NCBI GenBank assembly: GCA_037349105.1
Contig: JAYJMM010000123.1
Location: 8,618,001-8,682,000 of the forward strand
Direction: 5' to 3'
DNA length: 64,000 nucleotides
Source: Limnomonas spitsbergensis
Taxonomy: Eukaryota > Chlorophyta > Chlorophyceae > Chlamydomonadales
The notes beneath the pieces are model-generated. The model saw nothing but the letters and a program-made list of their open reading frames with translations. It was not told the origin of the DNA and ran no database searches. Below are positions 33,111 to 44,436 of the stretch, one piece after another (positions within the stretch are counted from its first letter, which is position 1; each line of letters starts with the position of its first letter). The position numbers and the translations under genes are program-made.

Positions 33111-34214
33111 CCCCTAACAAGAAACCAGAGAATGATCTGCCTGTACAGGAGCAGAATAGCGGGCTTGCATACGTCATCAAAAGGAATTGTCCCCTACCGG
33201 TATCCTCAAAGACACCACTTTGCACTCACACAAAAGCAGCATGAATGCCTGGTTGCCTGACGCTGAGGTGCCCACCATAGCACGGGGGTCACCCCAGTGG
33301 GCGGATCTCCTCAACAAACCCCACAGCTGCCTACATGCAAACGTCTCAGTGCCTGGCACGAGCCTCCAGCTCCTGCCCTGTCTAGCGGCAGTAGCTTAGA
33401 ACGCTGCATACCTCGTTAGCCGCCGTTGTGGACCATGTCGAAACCTGCCCTCTGGGCTTGCCCCCCATGCACTAGCTCATAGTCAGGGCCGTCCTCTCGC
33501 AGAGGCTCCTCACCTCTTTCAGCTGATCTACCATTCACATCATCCAAGGAAGGCTCCCTGGAAAACTGCTGGCAAGGGCTGCTGTCCACCAGCCAGCTGG
33601 AGCCTGTCAACAGGTTGGTTGAGTTTTGCCACCCCTGCCGTTTCACCCCTAGGGACTCCCTCTGAGGTGCCAATGACCTTACATCCCTGGTTACACCTCT
33701 GGGCCCGGCTAAAAAAGGCTCGGCCGCTTTGGGGCATCCAGCTCGTAGGTTTATAACTGACCTCAAACCTAAAAGCTGGATGCCATTGTGGCCGAGCCTT
33801 CTTAAAACTGACCAGGAATTCTGTAAGATATCTACATATCTCATGCCCAACGACCAAGAGTTAGGAGGACTCCTCTAAGGACATGAGATCCCTTGATATC
33901 TGTACCGTGTAAACCAGGGGGGTTCCAACGTTAGAAAGAAAGTAAACGCCTCTGCTTGTCTTGAGAGTGCCGATCTGTACCCTGCTGAACTCCCTCGCGG
34001 CATGCCACCAGCCCGTCAATTGGCAGAGCCTCCTTGGGGCTCCCTGTCAAGAACGCCAGGTATGAACTTGCCAGGATTGCAGTTTTGCCAGGAATACAGG
34101 AAGCGAGTGAAATGTGGTTTCGGGGTTTCAGGTTTTTTTCTGGGACAGCCACTTGGATACCCCCCAACGCCACGCTTGCCTGACGTATTGTAATTTCCAT
34201 TAATAGACAACCAG
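33111..34214. other. spacer upstream of the 34.2-kb gene
   Basis: Contains 'ttacacctctgggcc...ggctcggccgc' near 33690-33725. A related string recurs at about 45030-45070 and, more diverged, at 56095-56150, marking a second dispersed repeat family. No coding region is supported. Confidence 0.4.
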
Positions 34215-37200
34215 ATGCAAGTCCGCATCAGCTCCCGAACTTCGCGGTCGACACTGTCGTCGCCGCTGAGGGCCGCAACTGTTTCGACGCCGATCACATC
34301 CCGTTTTAGTAACAACCAAATACGCTGCCTACATATCAGAAACGTACAAAGAGGACAGGGTGAAGGCGATCCCACTCCACCGGACAGGCGACCCGATGGC
34401 AGCAAAAGCAAGAGCAGCGGCAGCGGATCTTTTTTCGATTTCGATAGCGACGATGACGATGACAATGAAGAAGATGGCAAGGAAGAGGAGGTGGCCGTAC
34501 CATCGGTGTCGTTATTTGAAGGCTTACTGCAGGCCGGGGCGCTGCTGGCGCTGGCTTCCGGGATTGCCATGTGGCAGGAGATAAGCTGGAACTGGGAGCT
34601 GCCTCCCAACGCTGCGCAGACCGCGCTGGCATGCAGCGCCTTGCCCGTCGCGTTTGTCATTGCTGTGTGCCTGCCCAATTACGAGCTGGGGCCCGTGGTA
34701 AGCCTGTGCTGCCAGCGCCATGCACGACCCCCGCATGCAACTTGAACCTGGGCCATGCTGCCGGAACCTACGCCATGCACCATGTGCCCCGCATGCAGCT
34801 AAAACATGTGCCATGCGGCTTTATTCTGGGGCCCTGGGTAAGGCTTTACTGCCTTTGCCATACACCGTGAGCCCCGCATGCAGCTCGCACCTGTGGCAAG
34901 TGCAGTATTTTCCCAGCAGCGTACAGTGCTGACCTGGAAATTTTTGACAACATAAGCCATGCTCTGCAGTCTGCATCCCTACGACATGCGTATGCCTCAC
35001 TTCAGATGCTCAGCATAGAAACACACCAAAATTTGCATTGAGAGCTGTGTCTCCAGAAATTAGCAGGAGATACATAAATGATATGAAAACAGAGGTCCAC
35101 AGCATGATACGTATGTATGCCAGAGCAGACATACGTATCATGCTGTGGACCTCTGTTTTCATAATTTTGTACTAGAGCAGGATGCAGAGCCATGCATTGG
35201 GCGTGGGAATTTACAGCTGTGTTTTCATATTCTAGTTATTGTGTGGGGGCAGGAGCATCCATGGGCAACATGTGTGGCGCCTGTAGCACGAGGGATTCAC
35301 ATGGAGACGTGGTGCATGTTGCGTACTTCACATTGTTCGCACAAGCATTGTTGTGCACCGTACATCACGTACGAATGCAAGCACTATTGCGTACATCATG
35401 TTTGCATGGTGTACAAGCATGCCAAGTTGCTTACATTGCATTGTACATTTGTACGCACTAGCATTGTTGCGGAATCAAGAGTTCAAGTATGCGTGCATTT
35501 AGCGATACCCCTTGGCCTCATGGGAGGGAATTCATCGCTCTTTATGCATCTTGCATGGGTCGAGCACCATGCGCCATGTGCCCATGCACCATGAACCATG
35601 CATTGTTTGAGAGCGCATGCTTTGCGCATCTCAGCATCTTGCATGGGCTCCATGGCCTTGGTCTTGCATGGGCTTGCATGGGCTTGCATGGGCATCTTGC
35701 AAGGGTCCATGGTCTTGGTCTTGCATGGTTTTGCATGGGCATCTTGCATGGGCATCTTGCATGGGCTCCACTGTTAATTTCAGCTCATTTCAGCTCCAAT
35801 TTAGCTACATCCCGGCCTGTGGCCAAGGGGATGTGGTGCAGCGTGCCTTAGTGCTTGGGCTCTGGGTCTAAATTCGGTCTTGCTTTTGTCCCCGTTGTTA
35901 TATCATTAAAGGATGGGGAGATCATCCTGTCCTGACCAGAAACAAAGTTAAGTTCTGAATCGAAATAACTGGGACCCTCAGTTGGTATACATCCTCGTAG
36001 CCAAAGACAAAACATGTCATCTCTCCACAGCTCTGTTGTACCAAGGGGCCTGCCACCTAAGGGGTACAGATCAGCCGCCCGGCTTGTAAGGTGTACCGGT
36101 AATGCAGGATATAATTGCAATTCCACTTGCTGTTACCGGTATCCAGAGATTTGAGAAACCTGGGAATTGTTGCACCCCCGCCAGCCTTAATTTGGGGACC
36201 TGTTTACCCACATGGCGAGCGCTGCTTCAGTTTGTCCATGCCAGACTCTGGTTTGCAATCTTCATCCCTGACTCTGATAGGGGTTCTGATCCCCGACTAT
36301 GATCCTTGTTCAGATCCCTGATTCCGGTCTGGAGTATGGTCCCTCATCGCCTCCTCATTTCTTAACTTCCTCACAGCCTGGCCATGCCATATCCTGATCC
36401 CTTACCCCTGATTTTGAAAGCCCCATGTAAGGAAATCCCTATCACGCCCTAAAAGCAAAGAGAATCCCCCCATACATCCCGACTCGCATCCCTTCCTCAG
36501 TCCACGAGCACGAAGTTCCTCAGCGGTGCATTCCTGCGTTCCGGCTTGCTGACTATTTCCATCGGGGGCGATGGCGAGGACGAAGAGGAGGTGAAGCAGC
36601 CAAAGCTGTACCTGAAAAAAAACGAGACCTCATCGGATGTCAGATCTGCCTTGGGCTTGATTCAGGTAGGCTATTCAGGATGGGACGAGGAGGAGGGGGA
36701 GGAGGAGGTGGAGGAGGAGGAGGAGGAGGAGGAGGAGGAGGAGGAGCATAGGTTGTTGTACCTCTAAAAGGGCAAAACCTCGTCGGATGTCTGGTCCGCA
36801 TTGGGATTGACTCTGGTAGCCTTAACCCTCAACCCAGAGGGTTAAGGCAGGCTGCAGACCTTGTCGACTGTCCGATCCGCATACTTGTCGACTGTCCGAT
36901 CCGCGTAGGGCTTGATTTAGGCAGGCTTCTAGGTTCAGGGTTTAAGGGCGTCGTTCATGATGCCGTCCAGGTTTGGGCGCATCTTGTTGCCACATTCGCA
37001 TTTTTATTGAGAATGACAGACTGACGGCGCAGCATGGCTGTGGTGTATTCTTGAGACTTGTCCTGCTATATTTGTGGCCTGGAAGATGCATGCTAGTACG
37101 GCTGGTGTCGCCAGCAGCAGTGCTTTAGCAGCACCTCGCCCTGCCGGAGGTAGTCTGTCTTGAAGCTGGAGAGTTGCTGGCTGTAGTATCTTGAGGCCTG

Positions 37201-40200
37201 TCCTGCTAGCTTTTTAGAAGCGGTAATTGACTAATTAATGACCCTTGCCATAATGAGGCCACTACGGAAACGAGTTTTAGAGCGCGCGTGCCTGAAATCT
37301 GCCTGAAGAAGAAATGGGAATGGAAGGGAGGCCTATCTGAAACAATGTGCCACTCTAGAACCCCGTTGAGGGACATACCATAGTTCTGGCTAATAGAGGG
37401 ATGTAGATGGAAGGGAGGCCTATCAGACACAATGCTCCACTCTTAGAGTCCCCGTTGAGGGGTCTGTCAGAATTTGTCTTTTGGAGGGAGAAGAGAATCA
37501 AAGGGAGGCCTGATGGACACTCATTGGACACAATGCTCCACTCTTGGCTGAGATCTGTCGCACCATCAGCGAATAACCTCCGAGCTTTTTGCAGCATCTC
37601 TGATATTGGAGGGAGGCCTGCTGAGCATCATGCTCCAATGTGCCCCCCTGACTCTCAATCTAGCTGCTGTTGTGTCACACTTGTGTGGCCCTCTTGAAGA
37701 AGGCTTTTGTGTGGATCTCTGGCTACACACTGTGTGGCCCTGTTATAAAAAGCATGTGTGTGGATTTCTTGCTTCACACTGGTGTGGCCTTGTTGAAGAA
37801 GGCTTTTGTGTGGATTTCTTACTTCATACTTGTGTGGCGCCATTGAGGATGGCTTTTGTTTTGATCTTTTGCTTCACACTTGTGTGGCCCCGTCGTGGAT
37901 GGCTTTTGTGTAGATCTCTTGCTTCACACTTATGTGACCCGGTTGAGGGTGGATTTTATGTGGATCTCTTGCTTTACACTTGTGTGGCCCCGCGGGGGAT
38001 GGCTTATGTGTGGAACTCTTGCTTCACACTCGTATGGCCCTGTCGTGGATGGCTTTTGTGTGAATCTCTTGCTTCACACTTGTTTTGGCTTTTGTGTAAA
38101 TTTCTTGCTTCACACTTATATGACCCCGTTAAGGATGGATTTGATGTGGATCCCTTGCTTCACACTTTTGTGACCCCGTTGGAGAAGGCTTTTTTGTGGA
38201 TCTCTAGCTTTACACTTGTTTGGCCTTGTCGATGATGGCTTTGTGTAGATCTCTTGCTTCACACTTATATGACCCCGTTGAAAATGGATTTTATGTGGAT
38301 CTCATGCTTCACACTTTTGCGACCCTGTTGAGGAAGGCTTTTGTGTGAATCTCTTCCTTCACACTCGTGTGGCCCCGTCGAGGATGGCTTTTATGTGGAT
38401 ATCTTGCTTCACGCTGTGTGGCCCTCTTGAAAAAAGCTTTTGTGTGGATGTCTTGCTTCACACATGTGTTGCCCTGTTCAAGAAGATTTTGGTATGGATC
38501 ACTTGCGTACACTGGTGTGAACCTGTTGAAGAATGCTTGATGTGGATGGGATTCGCTTATGTTGTACTTACAATACATGTTATTGCACAGAAGACTTCCT
38601 GGCCTTTGTCGTGGGTCCTGCCCTTCTCACCAGAACTCATGCCTTGATCTGTGTCTGCATTTGTTGCTGCTGCGTGCAGACCTTCTGGCTCATGCCGTGG
38701 GCCCAGCCCTCCTCGCCAGCGCTCGTCCTGGGCCTCCTCATGGGGCGCGCCGCATCCAACGCCGCCGCCGAGTGCCTGCTGCGCGGCACGCTCGTGGTTC
38801 TGCTTGCGGAGGGCATCAGCTCGGAGGTCGCACAGGTAAGAGGCTCCTTTCAATGCTAGCTAGTCCTCGGTTTGCGGTACACGGATGCCATGTTATTTGC
38901 GGTATACATGGTGATGTCATATGCGGTACAAGGCCAGTATGACATTTGCGGTACAGGGCCGCTATGTCATTTGCGGTACACGGCTGCTATGTCATTTGCG
39001 GTACTATTGGGCACAGGTCACTATTTGGCACTGGTTATTATTTTCATTTTTGTGAGCGTACTCTGTTTCCGGTTCAAGATGTGCAATCTCTGTTAGTTGG
39101 TCAGTTGTTAAATACCGTAGGCTTGTTTTTGTTGTTGTGAGCGCCTTTGAAGGCCGGTAAGAGGAGGACGACAGCGCTGTCCCTGAGGGCCTTTGGGATT
39201 TCTGGTACCAGCCCCGCGCATTCCCCCCCCCCCACACACTTCTATAAGGCAGGGCTGCCAAGGTGGCACTCTCACACTTTTTCATGCTGTTGGTTCTTGT
39301 AAATGTTGCCCCTCATGCAAAAATTACTGCTGACACCGGGGGCCATACCAAAATTTGTAATATACCCGTTTTTTTCCAGAGGGACATGCACAGGGAGAAA
39401 TGGAGAGATCAGTAACTACATATGTCTCACTCGTTGTCTCACCCAGGCACCCAGCCACCTACCCCAGCTTGCCAGATAAAAGGATGGCACAAAACGACTT
39501 GCCGACTAAGAAACTGACCACACCCCTGGCCCCTTCCCATTTGTTTTACAACTGGCGTTCCTGTTAAAGGTGGACATAACAGTCCCATACATGCCGATTC
39601 CTAAGCTCACCGCCTGACCTGATGTCCTGTTTGACAGGTTACGGACTCGGACAGCCTCCTGTTCTGGCTGAAGATCTTTGGCCTGGCAAACGAGCAGACC
39701 GCAACGTAAGTCACATGCACGCCCCACTTTTCACCACATGCCCTCACCTGTATGCTTGGAAAAGGAAAAGCACAGACTGCCCCTTGAGTCCCCTTCCTGC
39801 CCAACCCGTACCTCGATACCCTAAGCTCAACATAACCCATGCCCTAATCCTTATACCTGGCAAACAAGCAGACCCTCAGTTACGTCACATAAACGCCCAA
39901 TACCAAAGCTTCATTCCCTAAGCCAGATGCCCTAAGATCCATGCCCTAAGATCCATGCCTTAAGATCCATGCCCTAAGATCCATGCCCTAAGATCCATGC
40001 CTTAAGATCCATGCCCTAAGATCCATGCCCTAAGATCCAGGCCCTAAGATCCAGGCCCTAAGATCCATGCCCTTAGATCCATGCCCTAAGATCCAGGCCC
40101 TGAGCTACATTCCTGGAAACCGAGCAGTGTACTACAGAAGTCTTCACAACCACAATTGCTCTAGCCTCTAGGTGTCCTTTAGCACGAACACACACACATG

Positions 40201-43200
40201 AGCACACACACGCACACGCGCAAGCAAGCATGCGCATTAATGTGAAATTGTGAACCAAGCCCTGGCGGTGCTTTACACCTACCCCCCTCCCCCTCACACT
40301 TAAACCCTCACCCCCCTCCCTATCACACTTTAACCCTCTACCATGCCCCTACCCCAACCGCAGTTATGCTGCGGGCGCCCTGGTTATCCTCCTGCTGACT
40401 CCACTGACGCTGCTTCAACCCAAAGCGCTGCAAGAGTTTGCGCGCGCAACTGTCAATAAGCCGATCCGCGACCGCGCAGCCGCCGCGCTGTCCCCCTCGA
40501 TGCCGCTGGAGCAGCGCGCGGCGGCCGTCAAAGCGCTGGCCGACGAGTGCGGGGCCGACGCAGCGGTGATGTCGGCGCTGGTGGCAGGGATCGATCCGCG
40601 GCAGGCGGAGACGGAGGAGCGCGCGCTGACTGCGCTGGCCGCGGACATGGACGACGACAGCCGCGCGCTGCCGCTGCCCGCAGATGTTGGCGCCCTAGCA
40701 GGCGAGGCGCTGCAGGAGCTGCTCGTGACAGAGTCCGCGGCGGCCCTCTCGTTCAAGCTGCTGAAAGAGGCGGAGAGCGCCGAGGAGATCAACGTTGCCT
40801 CGCTTGCGCTTCTGGAGGCTGCCTGTCGGACCGGTGAGCTAGCACTGCGCGCCATAGTGGCGGCAGAGGCGTCCAGCGCACCTGAGAACTGGACGGACGC
40901 TGCCGCCGCCGCCGCCGCCGCAGCGGCAGCAGGCGAGCCAAGCTCAACTGAGTCCACGGGAGAACCGTCGGCGTCGGCGTCACCGTTGTCCGAGGCGGCG
41001 GCTGCGTGCGCGAAATCTCTGAACGCCAGCTACGGCAGGGTTGCAGAGCTGGCGGGGGCAGGGGCCAAGGCGGCTGAGACGGCCGAGGCGCGCTACAAGA
41101 AGACCCTCTCGCCCGAGGAGCTCAAGGAATGGGAACGGGCCGCGGCCTCGCGGTTTGTCGAAGCGGTGGGAGGCGGCGGCGACGACGAGCTGCGGGAAAA
41201 GCTGCTGGAGCAGAAGCAGACGATGCTCGCGGAGATCGAGGCCATGAAGGCTGAGCTTGTATCGAGCAAGAAGCGGGAACTAGAAGAGGAGCGCAGGTGA
41301 TTTTTTTTGTTGATGTGCAACCACCTGTGGGGGGGCACCCGGGCGGCCCACTACTGGGCCGATCGCGACCAAAACTTGACCAGCCTACAGTGGGTGGCCG
41401 AAGCCCTCGTAGGGCTTGCTGCACCCAGCCCTGCAGGTTGTAGGGCGGGTTCTAGCTGAAGTGTAGCGGAAGCACCCTAAAATGAACAGGCCTAGGAGCC
41501 TCTGTCGAAGGTATGTTTCTGTGACGCAGCTGTTGCCTGCTGATAGACGCTGTTGTCATACGAGCGGTGAGAGCAAGAAAAGGAAAGCGTCGTCCTGTTT
41601 TCACACTAGCTTCACCCTGGCTACCTATTTCCACAGTAGCTTCTCCCTGGCTACCTGCTTCCACACTTGCTCAACCCTGGCTACCTGTTTCCACACTAGC
41701 TCAACCCTGGCTACCTATTTTCACATTAGCTCAACGCTGGCTACCTACCGTAGTCACAGACGTATCTCATTGTTTTGATCGTTGTTCAGGGAGCAATGAA
41801 ATCAATTGTGAAATGTTTTGACTGGGATTGTTCATTTTAAGGGCAACGAATCAAAAAAATCGCCAAAACAGCGACTATTGAAGCAACAACGAACTTTGAA
41901 AACAACGAAACACGTCCGTGACTACGGTATATCCTCAATGGCTTAACCCTGAATCCTAAACCCTTAACCCTATGATCTGTACTCCCTCAGGAATGTGGAA
42001 TTCAACGCACTGCAACGGGTGGAGACGCCGGTGGACCGCTGGGTGTCTCGCCTGACCATGGCCTACCTGATCGCATCCATGGTATGTGCATGGACACAGC
42101 TGAGGAAGCAGGGACCAAGTTACACAGATGCTAGACAGAGGCTAGGCAGAAGCTGGGAAGAAGTTAAACAGATACTAGACAGAGGTTATGCAGAAGCTGG
42201 GAAGAAGTTAGGCAGAAGCTGGGTAAAGGCTCGACAGATGTTGGGTGCCTGGCCATGGCCTGCCTAACCATGGCCTCGCCTAGCCATGACCATGCAACTA
42301 AGCATGCATGGTCAGTGTATGGGATAGAGCAGAGGCTGAAGCTGGGCATAATCTGGGCGGCAGCTACGCAGAAGCTGGGCATAATCTGGGTGGCAGCTAC
42401 GCAGAAGCTGGGCATAATCTGGGCGGCAGCCACGCAGAAACTGGGTATAATCTGGGCGGCAGCTATGCAGAAGCTGGGCATAATCTGGGCGGCAGCTACG
42501 CAGAAGCTGGGCATTATCTGGGTGGCAGCCACACAGAAGCTGGGTATAATCTGGGTGGCAGCCCCGCAGAAGCTGGGCACAATCTGGGCGGCAGCTACGC
42601 AGAAGCTGGACATAATCTAGGCGGCAGCCACGCTTAAGCTGGGTAGAATCTGGGCGGCAGCTACGCAGAGGCTGGGCATAATCTGGGCGGCAGCTATGCA
42701 GAAGCTGGGCATAATCTGGGTGGCAGCTATGCAGAAGTTGGGCATAATCTGGGCGGCAGCTACGCAGAAGCTAGGCATAATCTGGGCGGCAGCCGCGCAG
42801 AAGCTGGGCATAATCTGGGCGGCAGCTACGCAGAAGCTGGGCATAATCTGGGCGGCAGCCACGCAGAAGCTGGGTATAATCTGGGCGGCAGCTATGCAGA
42901 AGCTGGGTCTAATCTGGGGGGCTTCAAATTCCGTGGGCAGAGGGTCCCCACGAGGCTAGGGGGTCCCGACTAGGCCCGGCCTGCCTTTTTTGTCCTCCGC
43001 TCTTGTGGCTCCAGGAGATGTCACTCTTCATTTCAGGGTGCTGCAGCTAAATGTCAGATACCTTACGGCTTCAGTTGTGTTGGGGGCTGGTGCAGCAAGG
43101 CCTGCTGCTTGGACCACCATCTGCCGGCTGGGCAAGGTTTCAGCCCCATTGGCTCAGTGGTGGCTGCCCAATGGCTTGTCAAAGGTGGTCGGATCCACAC

Positions 43201-44436
43201 TAAAATAATTAAATCTTAACACTGACCCGGTGTGCGCTAATGGCCTTGGGGCAACGGAGGGGCTCGTGGTAAATAGCATGTGCTCGCCTCTGAATGGACT
43301 CGAGGACAGAGGGGAAAATATTATCTCTTTAGAGGTGTGAAGGAAGTAGCGCGCTATGGGTTGAGGCCGTGTCAGCGACTAGACAGTAGAAAGTAGAAAC
43401 CCCTTGTTTCGTTGTTTCGTGAGGATGCCACCAAAATATACGTCCTCTTGCAGCACTACTGATGTGAAACCAAATGGAATAACCAGTGGTACCGATGTGT
43501 GAGTATGCGCCTCCCCTCACACCCCTCGGCTGCATGACCCAGCAAACTCCTGTATGTGGATTAATTCTATCGGTTTACATTTTGTCTGTGGGTGCCCTTA
43601 CCTCTGCCGGTGCAGGTCGGCCTACATGCCTCTCTTTCTTACTGACTGGCGGCCAGGGGGGTCATTCAGTACCGGCTTGGGTATAATCTGCTGACAAGAG
43701 CGTGCCCCTGCCGTCTGACACTGCAGGTCGATGTGAATGCCTCCTCTCTGCTGACTGGCAGCCTGGGAGTGTCATTCGGCACCGATTATGATTCGGTTTG
43801 CTTGAGCCACAGCTTGCCTCTGTCCCCTGACTTTGCAGGTCGGCGTAAATGCCTCCTTTCTGCTGACTGGCAGTCTGGGGGTGTCATTCGGCACCGGTTA
43901 TGATTCGGTTTGCTTGAACAACAGCTTGCCTCTGTCCCCTGACTTTGCAGGTCGGCGTAAATGCCTCCTTTCTGCTGACTGGCAGTCTGGGGGTGTCATT
44001 CGGCACCGGTTATGATTCGGTTTGCTTGAACAACAGCTTGCCTCTGTCCCCTGACTTTGCAGGTCGGCGTAAATGCCTCCTTTCTGCTGACTGGCAGTCT
44101 GGGGGTGTCATTCGGCACCGGTTATGATTCGGTTTGCTTGAACAACAGCTTGCCTCTGTCCCCTGACTTTGCAGGTCGGCGTAAATGCCTCCTTTCTGCT
44201 GACTGGCAGTCTGGGGGTGTCATTCGGCACCGGTTATGATTCGGTTTGCTTGAACAACAGCTTGCCTCTGTCCCCTGACTTTGCAGGTCGGCGTAAATGC
44301 CTCCTTTCTGCTGACTGGCAGCCTGGGGGTGTCGTTTGGCACGGGTTGTCTCGTCAGAGTCCTGCCGCAGCTCATCATCTACGGCGCCAAGCTAGCTCGC
44401 ACACAGAGCGCGGATGAGGAGACGTCGGAGGACTAA
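34215..44436 (+). CDS. predicted plastid multi-pass membrane protein, unknown function
   Basis: Seven exons join in frame to 681 aa: 34215-34697, 36501-36665, 38680-38835, 39638-39705, 40364-41296, 41991-42081, 44287-44436. The first ~45 residues are Ser/Thr/Arg-rich without acidic residues, like a plastid transit peptide, followed by an acidic tract (FDFDSDDDDDNEEDGKEEE, about 74-92). Hydrophobic segments lie near 101-120, 133-153, 229-258, 292-310 and 622-670. Exon 5 is one large GC-rich exon coding an Ala-rich helical region with an Ala run (GCC repeat near 40900) and a charged coiled-coil-like stretch (about 560-602). The last exon starts VGVNASFLLTGSLGVSFGTG. I recognise no family. Introns carry large minisatellites, and exons 2, 4, 6 and 7 have duplicated ends nearby. 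Frame conservation at all six junctions supports the chain; function is unknown. Confidence 0.75.
35082..35163. repeat. perfect 35-bp inverted repeat with 12-nt loop
   Basis: Left arm 35082-35116, loop 35117-35128 (ATGCCAGAGCAG), right arm 35129-35163. All 35 positions pair without mismatch. It lies in intron 1 of the 34.2-kb gene and would fold into a long hairpin in the pre-mRNA. Confidence 0.95.
35765..35875. mobile_element. hAT-like MITE relic, partial
   Basis: Left-end vocabulary 'cactgttaatttcagctcat', 'agctccaatttagctacatc' and a truncated body 'cggcctgtggccaagggg'. In intron 1 of the 34.2-kb gene. Confidence 0.45.
36688..36748 (+). repeat. GGA/GAG microsatellite next to a donor site
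   Basis: Begins about 20 bp after the donor of exon 2 (36665). Read through without splicing, it continues the frame as a Glu-rich tail ending at a TAA shortly after, so intron retention would give an acidic C terminus. Confidence 0.85.
36753..36930 (+). repeat. two echoes of exon 2 end plus donor
   Basis: 'ttgtacctctaaaagggcaa...cgtcggatgt' (36753-36820) and 'accttgtcgactgtccgatc...cttgatttaggcagg' (about 36855-36930) both match exon 2 at 36607-36672 including the donor region. Diverged tandem duplicates in intron 2. Confidence 0.75.
37300..37650. repeat. ~90-100-bp tandem repeats
   Basis: Four copies share 'gaagggaggcctat', 'acaatgctccactctt' and 'ccccgttgaggg'. In intron 2 of the 34.2-kb gene. 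Confidence 0.75.
37660..38540 (+). repeat. 50-bp minisatellite, about 17 copies
   Basis: Unit GGCTTTTGTGTGGATCTCTT followed by GCTTCACACTTGTGTGGCCC and CGTTGAGGAT. It produces a 209-codon open frame that simply rotates through the frames of the unit; not a gene. Confidence 0.92.
39855..39900 (+). repeat. echo of exon 4 end plus donor
   Basis: 'cctggcaaacaagcagaccc...tacgtcacataaacgccc' matches the exon 4 end and donor at 39681-39725 ('cctggcaaacgagcagaccg...'). Diverged duplicate in intron 4 of the 34.2-kb gene. Confidence 0.8.
39925..40100. repeat. 14-bp tandem repeat CCCTAAGATCCATG
   Basis: About twelve copies with CCTTAAG and CCAGG variants, in intron 4 of the 34.2-kb gene. Confidence 0.93.
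41325..41487. mobile_element. hAT-like MITE relic
   Basis: Body 'ggcccactactgggccgatc', 'gcgaccaaaacttgaccagc' and right end 'agctgaagtgtagcggaagc' then 'accctaaaatgaacag'. The left terminus is replaced by a T-run. Begins about 30 bp after the exon 5 donor. Confidence 0.65.
41590..41750. repeat. ~29-bp tandem repeat
   Basis: Unit 'ctggctacctgtttccacac' plus 'tagctcaac', about five copies, in intron 5 of the 34.2-kb gene. Confidence 0.85.
42340..42910. repeat. 33-bp minisatellite, about 17 copies
   Basis: Unit GAAGCTGGGCATAATCTGGG plus CGGCAGCTACGCA. Because 33 is a multiple of three and the unit lacks stops, frames stay open on both strands (AEAGHNLGGSY repeats on +, PSFCVAAAQIM repeats on -). 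Intronic. Confidence 0.93.
43022..43224. mobile_element. hAT-like MITE, near full length
   Basis: Starts CACTCTTCATTTCAGGGTGC, body 'ggctggtgcagcaaggcctg', 'tggctcagtggtggctgccc', 'gtcaaaggtggtcggatcc', ends 'aatcttaacactg'. No target duplication remains. In intron 6 of the 34.2-kb gene. Confidence 0.72.
43616..44340 (+). repeat. ~112-bp tandem duplication of acceptor plus last-exon 5' half, seven copies
   Basis: Copies start after a cag at 43616, 43737, 43839, 43951, 44063, 44175 and 44287. Each has the pyrimidine tract, 'ctttgcag|GTCGGCG' or a variant, and the first ~55 coding bases of the last exon. The three copies starting 43951-44175 are nearly identical. Only the last copy continues into the true C-terminal coding sequence. 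Confidence 0.95.

Noticed and set aside
37606..38235. 209-codon plus-strand frame with repeated CFTLVWP-type strings
   Set aside because: It is the 50-bp minisatellite read through rotating frames, inside an intron of the 34.2-kb gene.
40415..40957. 180-codon Ala/Ser-rich minus-strand frame
   Set aside because: Antisense shadow of the large GC-rich exon 5 of the 34.2-kb gene, whose plus-strand frame joins in phase to its neighbours.
42164..42862. Long repeated frames on both strands (AEAGHNLGGSY and PSFCVAAAQIM repeats)
   Set aside because: A 33-bp minisatellite without stops stays open in several frames; it lies in an intron and lacks any non-repeat coding part.
43616..44340. CRISPR-like array of direct repeats
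   Set aside because: The copies are contiguous tandem duplicates containing exon sequence, with no unique spacers, in a eukaryotic gene; the same applies to the other arrays.
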